Assembly (NCBI GenBank): GCA_013151315.1
Contig: JAADIN010000118.1
Span: forward strand, 1-29,345
DNA: 29,345 nt
Reading direction: 5' to 3'
Origin: Planctomycetota bacterium
Lineage (GTDB): Bacteria > Planctomycetota > Planctomycetia > Pirellulales > Lacipirellulaceae
Shown: positions 16,695-24,097 of the stretch, one piece after another
How positions within the stretch are numbered: position 1 is the stretch's first letter
Layout: each line of letters opens with the position of its first letter
Notes under the pieces: generated by a model
Told to the model about the DNA's origin: nothing
The model's input: the letters and a program-made list of their open reading frames with translations, nothing else
Database searches by the model: none
Program-made: the position numbers and the translations under genes

Positions 16695-16997
16695 ATGTTG
16701 CTTTTCAAGAAGAAATTCCTCCCCGCGATCCGTAGCGGTGAAAAGACGCAAACGATCCGCCTGTGGCGTTGGCGGAGGATGCGTGCGGGGCAAAAAAGCT
16801 TCATCCCAGGCATCGGCCGCATCCGCATCGATCGCATCGAGCAAGTCTGCCTCGAAGATCTCACCGACGAGGACGCCATTCCCGACGGCTTTGCCACGGC
16901 CGACTCGCTGCGAGAAGAGCTGCATTCGATCTACGCCGAAAAACTGGCCGAGGGCTACCAAGCGTTTCGGGTGGTTTTTCATGTGTTAGAAGAATGA
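16695..16997 (+). CDS. ASCH-domain (PUA-like) protein
   Basis: This small protein of 100 residues from ATG 16695 is a single ASCH domain. The diagnostic segment is KKKFLPAIRSGEKTQTIRLW at residues 4-23, with the Lys-Thr/Arg cluster typical of the domain. A beta-strand region GRIRIDRIEQVCLEDLTDEDA and a C-terminal helix FRVVFHVLEE follow. ASCH proteins have a PUA-like fold and are predicted or shown to bind RNA or to act on modified nucleosides; the specific role here cannot be assigned. The frame is open 21 codons further upstream (to 16632), but that segment is unrelated to the domain. There is no clear ribosome site. It converges on the His/Gly-repeat gene with 18 bases between the stops. 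Confidence 0.82.
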   Translation: MLLFKKKFLPAIRSGEKTQTIRLWRWRRMRAGQKSFIPGIGRIRIDRIEQVCLEDLTDEDAIPDGFATADSLREELHSIYAEKLAEGYQAFRVVFHVLEE

Positions 16998-17015
16998 CAA
17001 CCATGGAAGAGTGGG

Positions 17016-18143
17016 CTACGGTATCGCCTCGCCGGAGCCCTCGCTTTCTGGAGGCGTTTCGAGAGGCTCGGCAAGCTCCGGCGGGGCCCCGCCAAATCGC
17101 TCTAGCAGTTGCGAGGCCAATTGGTCACGGCTTTCTAGTTCGACAGCCAGGGTAAGTTCTTTAATCGCCGTTTTCTCGTTTCCGAGGAAGCCATGTTGGT
17201 AGCCTCGCACAAAGCGGGCATAGGCTGCCTCAGGTTTCTGTTTGAGGTATTCGGTAAGCCGATCCATTTGGGTGACATAATCTCGGCCTCGATAATAGCG
17301 CTCGTAATTCTCGACGACGACCCCCCAGTCTTTGGGCTCCAAAAGAGAAACCCCTTGGTGGATGGTCGCAGCGGCACCTTGGTAGTCGCCGATCGCGAAC
17401 AACGCCTGCGAGGTGAACAAATAGAGTTTGCCATCGCGGGGCATTTCAACCAACGCATGGTGCGCACGTCGAGCAGCTTCGTTGTAGCGGCCCGATCGGA
17501 ACGCCTCTTCCGCCCGACGCTGGAAACTTAATCCCTCGGCAGTAGTTGTAGCAGTAGTCGCGGTGGGGGTTGGCGCGTTGGTAAGCTCGGGGACGACTTG
17601 CGAAGCGATCGCGGGTTGCTGCACTACCGTTGTGACTGGCTGAACTACGATAGGTGCGTAGGAAGTGTAGTACGGCCTATTATAATATTGGCCAAAACCG
17701 ACGCCTGCATACCAAGGAAAAGCGTGAAAATCGAAATGGGTCGCGTAGCCATGATGCCCAACTCCATGCCCGCCAAAGTGTCCAACACCGTGTCCGCCAA
17801 AGTGCCCGCCCCCATGTCCGCCGATATGAACACCATGCCCGCCACCAATATGCACCCCACCGTGCCCACGGCTGTGCCCACCAAAATGTCCGCCGCGATG
17901 AACCGAGTGCGAGCGGCTGTGCCCACCATGCCATCCACCGTGCCCACGGTGCCCGCCGCCATGGCCGCCGCCATGGCCACCGCCATGGCCACCGCCATGG
18001 CCACCGCCATGGCCACCACCATGGCCGCCGCCGTGGCCACCACCGTGTCCGCCGTGTTGCGCCCATGAGGACGAGCAGTAAAAAGCGGCCACGACTACCA
18101 CCGTGCTGGCGGCAACAAAAAACAGGGAAAGAGAGCGATTCAC
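17016..18143 (-). CDS. secreted His/Gly-repeat protein with C-terminal TPR-like domain
   Basis: This is an exported protein of about 375 residues with an unusual composition. A Sec signal (SLFFVAASTVVVVAAFYCSSSWA) is followed directly by tandem HGGG units and then degenerate Gly/His/Ser/Arg repeats to about residue 135. The His-rich array could bind Ni, Cu or Zn ions, but this is only an inference. A Tyr/Pro-rich linker follows, then a helical TPR-like domain of about 170 residues (AEEAFRSGRYNEAARRAHHAL, ALFAIGDYQGAAATIHQG). The first ATG (18149) is directly adjacent to the ribosome site AGGAG at 18150-18154, with no spacing. GTG at 18143 has a 6-base spacing, so I prefer it. No other member of a metal-uptake system is adjacent. 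Confidence 0.75.
   Translation of the reverse strand: MNRSLSLFFVAASTVVVVAAFYCSSSWAQHGGHGGGHGGGHGGGHGGGHGGGHGGGHGGGHGGGHRGHGGWHGGHSRSHSVHRGGHFGGHSRGHGGVHIGGGHGVHIGGHGGGHFGGHGVGHFGGHGVGHHGYATHFDFHAFPWYAGVGFGQYYNRPYYTSYAPIVVQPVTTVVQQPAIASQVVPELTNAPTPTATTATTTAEGLSFQRRAEEAFRSGRYNEAARRAHHALVEMPRDGKLYLFTSQALFAIGDYQGAAATIHQGVSLLEPKDWGVVVENYERYYRGRDYVTQMDRLTEYLKQKPEAAYARFVRGYQHGFLGNEKTAIKELTLAVELESRDQLASQLLERFGGAPPELAEPLETPPESEGSGEAIP
17951..18056 (-). repeat. 12-base tandem repeat coding for HGGG units
   Basis: About nine head-to-tail 12-base units of the form CATGGCCACCGC (plus strand) lie inside the His/Gly-repeat gene. They encode the consecutive HGGG units and differ mostly at third codon positions. 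Such arrays change length by slippage, so copy number may vary between strains. Confidence 0.85.
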
Positions 18144-18149
18144 AACCAT

Positions 18150-18154
18150 CTCCT
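18150..18154 (-). promoter_or_regulatory. ribosome binding site fixing the GTG start at 18143
   Basis: AGGAG on the minus strand is 6 bases before GTG 18143 but abuts ATG 18149. The spacing favours the GTG start of the His/Gly-repeat protein. Confidence 0.55.
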
Positions 18155-18403
18155 AGCGAAAGAGTGGGACCTTCAGCGCGAGTGTCTCCCGCCCCAGTGC
18201 AGAGAGAGAACCCCTGCTATCATTTTACGACGACAACCGGAGCGAGGCAAATCGCTGACGAAAATCGCGGTATGCAGTGGCCATCAAATAGCATCGGTTA
18301 GCAACCGAGACACTCTGTGCAATGGTTCTTTTCCTCGTTGCGGTTCACCCTATCCGTGCAATCGTATTTTCGAGGGCGACTTGCGAAATTACGAAGCGGT
18401 GGG

Positions 18404-18435
18404 CAAAGCCGAGGGATTGCAATCCCTCGGCTTTG
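18404..18435. terminator. 32-base perfect palindrome, copy 2
   Basis: This is identical over all 32 bases to the palindrome at 11361-11392. It lies 21 bases beyond the restored stop (18456) of the minus-strand membrane gene, as expected for a terminator or 3'-end repeat. The rest of the 312-base region between that gene and the His/Gly-repeat gene shows no other feature. Confidence 0.6.
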
Positions 18436-18455
18436 GAAGCGTGTTCAATGGACAT

Positions 18456-19104
18456 TCAATACGTGAGAATCTCTTGCATTGCCTGAGCCAATCGTTGGGG
18501 ATGGGCCAGCATGTGGGCGGTGCTGCTGGCCAGCAATAGGAGTGCCAGGAGTACGAGTCCTAGCGCTCGAGGATTGGACGCAACCCTCAGCGGCTGCAGT
18601 CGCTCGTAGAGCTGGTGGGTTAGCCGTCGCCAACCGGCAAGATTCTGCTTGGTGCCGCTCGCGATCAACGACACATGACGCATCACTTTCGAGATGCAAC
18701 TGCACGCCCAACGTCGGAAGCGAGAGGCTTTCGCCGGCCCAGCGCGCTTGTGGGTCGATCGCCCGAGCAGCTTCGGCCAAGATGGGGCGAAGCTCTTCTT
18801 CGCTAATGTTGTAAACAACCAGCCGAGGTCGGACCAACAAAACGGTCAACCAAATCGAGAGCCAGTAGAAGACCAACAAAAACGCCCAAACGTAACTACC
18901 GTACTCGGCCGAGGCCGCTTCGGGACGGAACAATTCGATCGGGCCCACCAAGACGAACCCCGAAAGGGCCGCTCCCAGCGCAGCCAAATCAGCTCCGCCG
19001 GTAGTTAGAAACGGGCGACGCCGCGCATTGATCAAACCGAGCAAAAAGCAATACGAAGCCAAGGGGACAAAAGCGATGGCCAAGCGTAACGGGTCGGGAA
19101 GCAT
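18456..19104 (-). pseudogene. membrane protein of unknown function, interrupted by a one-base frameshift
   Basis: From ATG 19104 the first frame encodes hydrophobic segments at about residues 5-25 (LAIAFVPLASYCFLLGLI), 35-55 (ALGAALSGFVLVGP) and 70-92 (VWAFLLVFYWLSIWLTVLLV). A soluble stretch RPRLVVYNISEEELRPIL and LPTLGVQLHLES follow. Beyond about 18690 this frame turns into Ala/Thr/Arg low-complexity sequence. The next frame carries a sensible ending (HVSLIASGTKQNLAGWRR, then a fourth membrane span ALGLVLLALLLLAS) to a stop at 18456. One extra base between about 18660 and 18720 would explain this; the restored protein has 215 residues. I do not recognise the family. It is probably an inner-membrane protein. 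Whether the break is a sequencing insertion or real decay is undecided. Confidence 0.65.
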
Positions 19105-19105
19105 A

Positions 19106-19187
19106 GATGTTTGATGTGGGATGTGTGAATGTTGATGTGAGAAGTCAAATTGTAACATCAACAATCAAACATCCCACATCAAACATC
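19106..19187. repeat. 33-base-arm inverted repeat of the GATGTTTGATGTGGGATG family
   Basis: Arms 19106-19138 and 19155-19187 pair at 31 of 33 positions around a 16-base loop. The element fills the space between the M28 peptidase stop (19192) and the start of the membrane gene (19104) on the minus strand, so it would form a hairpin between two co-directional genes. Confidence 0.65.
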
Positions 19188-19191
19188 CCCC

Positions 19192-20142
19192 TCACGGTTT
19201 CGTCTTCAGCCATTCCTGGATCACGAGGCCGACTTTTCCGAGTGAATCGGCTGAGCATCGGCCTGGGGCGTCGGCCATGGTATGCCAAAAGCGGTTGCTT
19301 CGGTCGGGATATTCAAAGTCGATCACGTCGATCACCGGGATCTTGGCGATATTATGCAGCGGCAAATGATCGTCGCGAATGGCACCGGCATATCCGATGC
19401 GAGGAATGAACTCTTTCACCCCAAGCCGCTTCGCCGTACCCCAAATTTCTTTGACCAAGGGGCGCGTATCGCTCCAAGTCGCGCTGTGCCGCTCTTGATA
19501 GATGCTGAGCTTCGCATCGCCAACCATGTCGAGCAACACGCCCGCCTTGTAGCGATGTGCAGGAGGGTGATCGCGATATTGGCGAGCAAACCACTCGCTC
19601 CCGAGAAAATATTGGTCTTGCCGCTCATCAAAAATAAACTCTTCGGCATCGAAAAACACAAAATCAAGACCATAGCGTTCGGGCAAGTCTCGCACATGAT
19701 GGGCTAGCTCCATAAGCACTGCCACGCCGCTCGCACCGTCGTTGGCACCAAGAAACACGCCCCGCTTGGCCCGCCGCGGGTCGAGCTCGCGATCGGGCCG
19801 CGGCCGCGTGTCGTAGTGGGCGCAAAGCATAATTCGCTCGGTACTCTTGGGATGCCATTGAACCACGAGATTGGCCATCGGCACCGGCCGGCCCGTCAGC
19901 GGGTGCTTGCGAATTTGGAATTTCTGAAAATGGACCTGTCCCCCTAAATCAGAAAAATGTTTTTCCAACAATTGTTGCTGCTGCAACATTCCAGGAGACC
20001 CGCTCATGCGGTTTCCGAACGAACAGAGCTGCTTGAGATACCCATACGATCGCTGCCCGTCGAAGGCCGTCGCAAGCGATGGAGAGAGGGCCATGGCAAG
20101 CAGGATGCATGTCGTGGCCGTTCGCGTAGCAAAAGTATTCAT
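19192..20142 (-). CDS. exported M28-family zinc hydrolase, glutaminyl-peptide cyclotransferase-like
   Basis: This is a predicted secreted zinc enzyme of 316 residues from ATG 20142, which starts a Sec signal (MNTFATRTATTCILLAMALS, cleavage near ATA-FDGQ). The open frame extends 62 codons further, but that part lacks a signal and overlaps the ELM1-family gene. Zinc-site motifs fit glutaminyl cyclases of the M28 fold: AHYDTRP at about 108-114, Asp135 in LGANDGASGVAV, Glu167/Glu168 in FFDAEEF, Asp205 in LLDMVGD and His287 in FWHTMADAP. A SGSPG segment sits near residues 47-51. The family either cyclises N-terminal Gln to pyroglutamate or acts as an aminopeptidase; sequence alone does not decide. 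The substrate would be periplasmic or surface peptides. The gap to the ELM1-family gene is 49 bases, so co-transcription is likely. Confidence 0.87.
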   Translation of the reverse strand: MNTFATRTATTCILLAMALSPSLATAFDGQRSYGYLKQLCSFGNRMSGSPGMLQQQQLLEKHFSDLGGQVHFQKFQIRKHPLTGRPVPMANLVVQWHPKSTERIMLCAHYDTRPRPDRELDPRRAKRGVFLGANDGASGVAVLMELAHHVRDLPERYGLDFVFFDAEEFIFDERQDQYFLGSEWFARQYRDHPPAHRYKAGVLLDMVGDAKLSIYQERHSATWSDTRPLVKEIWGTAKRLGVKEFIPRIGYAGAIRDDHLPLHNIAKIPVIDVIDFEYPDRSNRFWHTMADAPGRCSADSLGKVGLVIQEWLKTKP

Positions 20143-20191
20143 GCCGCCATTGTACGAGCTGACTCTCCACGGGGCGAGTCGAGATTCTCCC

Positions 20192-21118
20192 TCAAGCAGC
20201 CGCTCGGAGAAGCAGCCGCCGAGCAACGATTTCTGCACAGCGGCGCGCTTCGTCGAGTTGGGCGGGCGGGGGGGCGAGTTGGCTGCCAGGTTTCCAAGGG
20301 GCAAATCGAGTTGCCCAACCGTTTTCAATCAGCAAGTCGATACCTGCCGCGACACGCCCTCGGCGTTTGCTGGGGACCTCGAGCACGCCGACCGCGGCAC
20401 CGCTGGTCAGTGCTTCGTAAACCATCGAGACACTGTCTTCGCTGACCCAAACCTGCGCAGCGCCGGCCAATTGCCGGGGAACCCAGTCGGGAGTTGTTTC
20501 TTGGTGCGGAGTGACTTCCAAGTTTTCAAGTCTTTCCTGCAACACACGCTTCAAGAAAGAGGAAGGCGTGCGCCGCGAGTCGGTGAGTCTCCACTGAATC
20601 GAACGAGTCGAGGCGACGATCGTTACGATCTGTTCGAGCATCCGCTCGTCCGACCAATCGTGAGCTCCTGAAGGGCCGCCGATAAGCAGTAAGCCAGCGC
20701 GCGGATCGTGTTGCTGGGTCGGCCGAACGACGTTGAGTACGCCGCGCGTGGCGATAACTTTTTCAGAAGCAACCGCCCGATCGTGTTCCGGAATCAAGCA
20801 CAGATCAAACAGGGCAGGGGGGAGCGACGGTTTCATCAGCACAACCGCCTGGCCACCACAGGCACGCCGCGCTGCCAAGACCGCCAGATGCGTGGAATGC
20901 CCCGCGCCGAGGATCAGATCAGGGGCGGGCAGACCGTTGCCGAGTGGAAATTTCTTTGACCACAGTGCTGCTAAGCAGCTTCGGCGCGAAGGAGCACGAA
21001 GCGTGTGAACTTCCAGCGGCAATAACTCGGCCAATGCGCTGGCGAGACCGCGCAGCTGATTTTGATGGCCCGGCTTGTCGTCCTGAATCTGCCAGAGGAT
21101 CGTCTTGGGAAGTGCCAT
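20192..21118 (-). CDS. ELM1-family (DUF1022) predicted glycosyltransferase-like protein
   Basis: This 308-residue protein belongs to the family named after plant mitochondrial fission protein ELM1 (DUF1022). Bacterial members are GT-B-like and usually sit in envelope glycan loci. Visible segments include ILWQIQDDKPGHQNQLRGL at the N-terminus, LILGAGHSTH at about 68-77, LLLIGGPSGAHDWSD at about 142-156 and WVSEDSVSMVYEALTSGAAVG at about 223-243. The last has the shape of the nucleotide-sugar-binding end of GT-B enzymes. No signal or membrane span is seen, so it is probably cytoplasmic. Its ATG is 5 bases after the stop of the methyltransferase gene at 21124, which argues for one operon. The substrate is unknown. 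Confidence 0.85.
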   Translation of the reverse strand: MALPKTILWQIQDDKPGHQNQLRGLASALAELLPLEVHTLRAPSRRSCLAALWSKKFPLGNGLPAPDLILGAGHSTHLAVLAARRACGGQAVVLMKPSLPPALFDLCLIPEHDRAVASEKVIATRGVLNVVRPTQQHDPRAGLLLIGGPSGAHDWSDERMLEQIVTIVASTRSIQWRLTDSRRTPSSFLKRVLQERLENLEVTPHQETTPDWVPRQLAGAAQVWVSEDSVSMVYEALTSGAAVGVLEVPSKRRGRVAAGIDLLIENGWATRFAPWKPGSQLAPPPAQLDEARRCAEIVARRLLLRAAA

Positions 21119-21123
21119 GATTG

Positions 21124-22110
21124 CTAAGCAACAAGTCGAGCGGGCATGTCTAAATGGGCTGCGATCAGCGCGTCGGCGATTTCCCTGGGACTGGCGTCGC
21201 CGCGCACGGCGCGTCGCTCGGCCCGGTATTGTGTTTGTTTACTAAGAAAACGTGCGTAGGGGACGACCGAAGCGTAGTGCCTGAACGTCGTGTGGCGTCT
21301 GAGGATTTCTGATACACGTTGATAGTTGCCCTGCAAGGCATCGTCTTCGCTTCGAGAAACGCCAAGAGCTTGCTTTTGGAAAGTGATATGGATGTGGTCT
21401 TCGCCCGTCACGAGCTTTGAAGCGTGTACCGCCAAACCGGCTTTCGCTCCCAGGCGTTCCAGATTGACCGGGTTAAAATTGTAAAAATGCCCGACGTGAA
21501 ATCGATTGTGCGGAGCGTGATAAGTGGCTTCGATGTTGGGAACTTCCACGACCAAGTAGCCGTCGGACTTCAACCACTTGCCCAACTGGCCGAGCGTCAC
21601 GCAAGGATCTTCGACATGCTCCAGCACATGATTGAGCGTGATCAGATCAAAACTTTCCTCAGGAATGTCGACGTCCTGAAAAAAAGCGTTGGTGGTGGGT
21701 ACATCAAAGGTCTCGCCAGCGTATTCCGCAAAACCTTGATTCGGCTCGATACCTTGGGCCTCGATGCCTTGTTGTCGCGCGACATAGGGAAAAAAACCTG
21801 CCCCGCTGCCGACGTCGAGCAACTTCATTCCCGGTTGCACGAGCTCAGCAATCGCCTGATAACGTGCCATGGCACGGAGCGTTTCGCGATAGACGTGTTT
21901 CCGCTTGGGCACGTACGTCGATTTGTATTGCAGGCGGTACTGTTCGGCGTAGAACTTCCGGTTCTGCTCGTTGCTGGGTCGCGGGTCGGTCCATACGAGG
22001 CCACAAGCCGTGCAAATAACCGTATGCAAGGTATTCCCCTCGCGATCCCTGTTGCTGATTTCTTCGCAAGAAGTTGGACCACACAAGTTGCATGGAATGG
22101 CAGGAGTCAT
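21124..22110 (-). CDS. class I SAM-dependent methyltransferase with N-terminal zinc ribbon
   Basis: This is a methyltransferase of 328 residues. The N-terminus holds two Cys pairs (CNLC at about 7 and CTAC near 33), a zinc-ribbon layout common in methyltransferases of sugar and glycan clusters. The SAM motif I is LLDVGSGAGFF at about 98-108, and motif IV-like LITLNHVLEHVEDP follows at about 155-168. A Glu/Asp-rich acceptor-side segment lies between them. The C-terminal 60 residues are basic and helical, without an assigned domain. ATG at 22110 has a GAGGA ribosome site upstream. It is followed 5 bases later by the ELM1-family gene. A TTGACA-containing promoter candidate lies just upstream. 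Confidence 0.87.
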   Translation of the reverse strand: MTPAIPCNLCGPTSCEEISNRDREGNTLHTVICTACGLVWTDPRPSNEQNRKFYAEQYRLQYKSTYVPKRKHVYRETLRAMARYQAIAELVQPGMKLLDVGSGAGFFPYVARQQGIEAQGIEPNQGFAEYAGETFDVPTTNAFFQDVDIPEESFDLITLNHVLEHVEDPCVTLGQLGKWLKSDGYLVVEVPNIEATYHAPHNRFHVGHFYNFNPVNLERLGAKAGLAVHASKLVTGEDHIHITFQKQALGVSRSEDDALQGNYQRVSEILRRHTTFRHYASVVPYARFLSKQTQYRAERRAVRGDASPREIADALIAAHLDMPARLVA

Positions 22111-22156
22111 ATCGCGGTCTTCCTCGTGGGGTTTGGAAAAAAGCTAGCTCGGAGAG

Positions 22157-22183
22157 ATTATGGACATTCCCGCACGGTGTCAA
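22157..22183 (-). promoter_or_regulatory. candidate sigma-70 promoter for the methyltransferase-ELM1-peptidase unit
   Basis: On the minus strand a perfect TTGACA (22178-22183) is followed after 15 bases by CATAAT (22157-22162), about 46 bases before the ATG at 22110. The spacing is short; the overlapping TAATCT at 17-base spacing is an alternative -10. Confidence 0.4.
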
Positions 22184-22218
22184 CCTGAGCAAGCGGGTAC
22201 GGTGCATTCGAATCCCTC

Positions 22219-22248
22219 TTTACCTTTGATGAGGGGCTTTGCTATAAG
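22219..22248 (+). promoter_or_regulatory. candidate sigma-70 promoter for the plus-strand glycan unit
   Basis: TTTACC (22219-22224) and TATAAG (22243-22248) are 18 bases apart and about 40 bases before the ATG at 22290. With the minus-strand candidate at 22157-22183 this would form a divergent promoter region. Confidence 0.38.
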
Positions 22249-22289
22249 GCCACCCCCTGTCGCCTCGCTCACACTTGCCTTTTCTTCTA

Positions 22290-23002
22290 ATGAATGATTC
22301 CGATTTACTGCTGAAGACCGAGGTCATCCGCCTTGAGGGAAAAGAGCCCTTCGGGATCGGGGGCCGCCGCTTGTGCTTCACCCACCCAAGCGATGCTAGC
22401 AAGTGCGTCAAAGTGTTGCGCACCGATGATCGTCGCACCATACGGGGGGCCAAGAGCCAAGCCACCCAGTTTCGTCCGGAATACGACAACAACGCCCACG
22501 AGAAGGCCGTGCTCGAGGGACTTTATCGCCGACTCGGCGACCGCATGAGCGAACATTTCCCGCGTTGTTATGGAATGTTTCCCACGGATCGCAATCCGGG
22601 TCTCGTGCTTGACCTCGTTCGAGACCACGATGGCCAAATCTCCCAAAGCATACGCGAATTGGTCTCGACCGGGACGCCTCTGGAATCCTTGAAATCCGCG
22701 TTCGAAGAATTTGGTCGGTTTCTGTTGAAACACCAAATCCTCACACGGACCATAATCTCATTGCAAGCCGCCAGAACCGTGGCGACTGGAAAATCTATTT
22801 GGTAGACGGATTTGGCGATCCCGCGTGGATTCCCCTGGGCCGCTGGATTGCCCCACTCCGTTTATCTCGCGTGCGCAAGTGCGTCGCCTCGGCATGGCCT
22901 CGCATAGAAAAATTTGCCCGCGAAGGGGGCGTCTCCCAAGACGTCGTACAGAACAGTAGCTGGGGCTGGCGCATCGGGGCGTCAAGTGAGAATGTGTTTT
23001 GA
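22290..23002 (+). pseudogene. YrbL-like protein-kinase-fold protein, interrupted by a frameshift
   Basis: This is similar in layout to the YrbL (PhoP regulatory network protein) family, which has a protein-kinase-like fold. Recognisable parts are the Gly-rich FGIGGRRLCF near 20, the Lys-bearing KCVKVL near 40, a hinge-like LVLDLVRDHDG at about 108-118, and ILTR followed in the next frame by DHNLIAS. Then come WKIYLVDGFGDP (a DFG-like segment) and IPLGRW. The first frame degenerates after residue about 153, and the proper ending lies in another frame to a stop at 23002. One missing base (or 1+3n) near 22728-22752 would restore about 237 residues. The catalytic-loop spacing looks short in the joined reading, so more bases may be missing or the kinase may be degenerate. 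In this cluster it could phosphorylate an amino alcohol or a glycan, but this is a guess. Confidence 0.68.
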
Positions 23003-23035
23003 GGGGGTGCTTTAGCAACTCATTAAAGAAAAACT

Positions 23036-23860
23036 ATGGACAGAACATTCGGCGAATACCGTCTCGCGTGGTGGGCTCGGACCTTGGTGTCGCTCTGCCA
23101 AATGATGCCCGGCAACGGCTTCGGCAAGAAGATCGCCTTCTTGGCCCGCAAGCCGGTTCTCAAACTCAACGCCGATCCGATGGACGTTTGCGTCAAGGGG
23201 CTACGGCTGCGTCTTTACCCTAGCGCCAATCTCTCCGACAAGCGTCTGCTAAGCACGCCGTTTCTTCTTGATGGCGTTGAGCGGCAACATCTGGCCGAGC
23301 TACTTCCGCCCGAGGCTCATGTCGTGGATGTCGGGGCCAATGTGGGCGGGTATTCGATTCTCCTGTTGCAGCAGCGGCCCGACCTGCATGTGCTGGCCAT
23401 CGAAGCCGACCCCCGGCTCGCGGCGCGGCTTTCAGACAACCTCAAATTGAACGATCTGCAAAATCGCTGCACGGTCCGTCAGTTGGCAGTAACCGACAAG
23501 CAGGAAACCGTTTGCCTCTATCGAAACCATGAGAATCAAGGCAAAAATTCGCTTCAAACCGACGGCCCCGAGGGGTCAACGTCTGACAGCATTGACGTGC
23601 CTGGGCAACCCTTGCTTGAGATTCTAAATTCTGCACAGATCGACCGCCCTGATCTTGTGAAAATGGATATCGAAGGCTACGAACTGCCCGTGCTGCAAAC
23701 CTTTCTGGAGACAGCCCCCAGCAATCGTTGGCCCAGGTATTTGCAAATTGAACAATATCGTAACGAGGAGCTCAACGCCGCGGTGAAACTCTGCCTCGAG
23801 CGCGGGTATCAAATCCTGTTGCGCACTCGGATGAACGTGGTCCTCGAGTATTCGACGTGA
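23036..23860 (+). CDS. FkbM-family SAM-dependent methyltransferase
   Basis: This 274-residue protein has the FkbM fold. Motif I is VVDVGANVGGYS at about 96-107, the acidic motif after the second strand is AIEADP near 121-126, and the family-specific KMDIEGYELPVL is at about 209-220. FkbM enzymes O-methylate hydroxyl groups on polyketides and, very often, on sugars of surface glycans; the second role suits this cluster. ATG at 23036 follows the kinase-like gene by 33 bases, so the two are probably co-transcribed. The N-terminal 60 residues are basic and family-variable. No membrane segment is evident. The acceptor sugar cannot be predicted. Confidence 0.88.
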   Translation: MDRTFGEYRLAWWARTLVSLCQMMPGNGFGKKIAFLARKPVLKLNADPMDVCVKGLRLRLYPSANLSDKRLLSTPFLLDGVERQHLAELLPPEAHVVDVGANVGGYSILLLQQRPDLHVLAIEADPRLAARLSDNLKLNDLQNRCTVRQLAVTDKQETVCLYRNHENQGKNSLQTDGPEGSTSDSIDVPGQPLLEILNSAQIDRPDLVKMDIEGYELPVLQTFLETAPSNRWPRYLQIEQYRNEELNAAVKLCLERGYQILLRTRMNVVLEYST

Positions 23861-23884
23861 AAGTCTTTGTGGCCAACATTTTAC

Positions 23885-24069
23885 GTAACCGTTCACGGAT
23901 ATTCCTGCGGTGAATCCTTAAAAGGCCTCTCGCAAAGGCGCGAAGGCGCAAATCAAAAAATTTCTATTTCCAATTCTTTCCCCTCTGCATCGCTGCGTAA
24001 TTTCCTTTACTTTCTTTGCGCCTTCGCGCCTTTGCGAGAGACTCTTTCTCCTTTCCGGTGAACGGTTAC
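23885..24069. repeat. MITE-like element with 12-base perfect terminal inverted repeats and a 26-bp inner stem
   Basis: GTAACCGTTCAC (23885-23896) is mirrored perfectly at 24058-24069. Inside, 23927-23952 pairs perfectly over 26 bases with 24015-24040 (core GCAAAGGCGCGAAGGCGC). The element of 185 bases has no coding capacity and fills the gap between the FkbM gene and the deacetylase gene. Its terminus is shared by the element at 24910-25049 on the other side of the deacetylase gene. I see no clear target-site duplication. Confidence 0.65.
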
Positions 24070-24097
24070 TATTTTGCTTAACCCGCTCTTCGCCCTG

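Noticed and set aside
17951..18056. Regular repeats considered as a CRISPR array
   Set aside because: Units are 12 bases, head to tail with no unique spacers, and in frame inside a coding sequence; no cas genes are present.
17598..18301. Plus-strand open frames rich in Met/Ala/Pro/Thr or Arg/His opposite the HGGG array
   Set aside because: Their repeats mirror the 12-base units of the minus-strand gene, which has a signal peptide, ribosome site and TPR-like domain.
20143..20328. 62-codon N-terminal extension of the M28 peptidase
   Set aside because: It would overlap the ELM1-family gene and place the signal peptide in the interior; ATG 20142 gives a normal exported enzyme.
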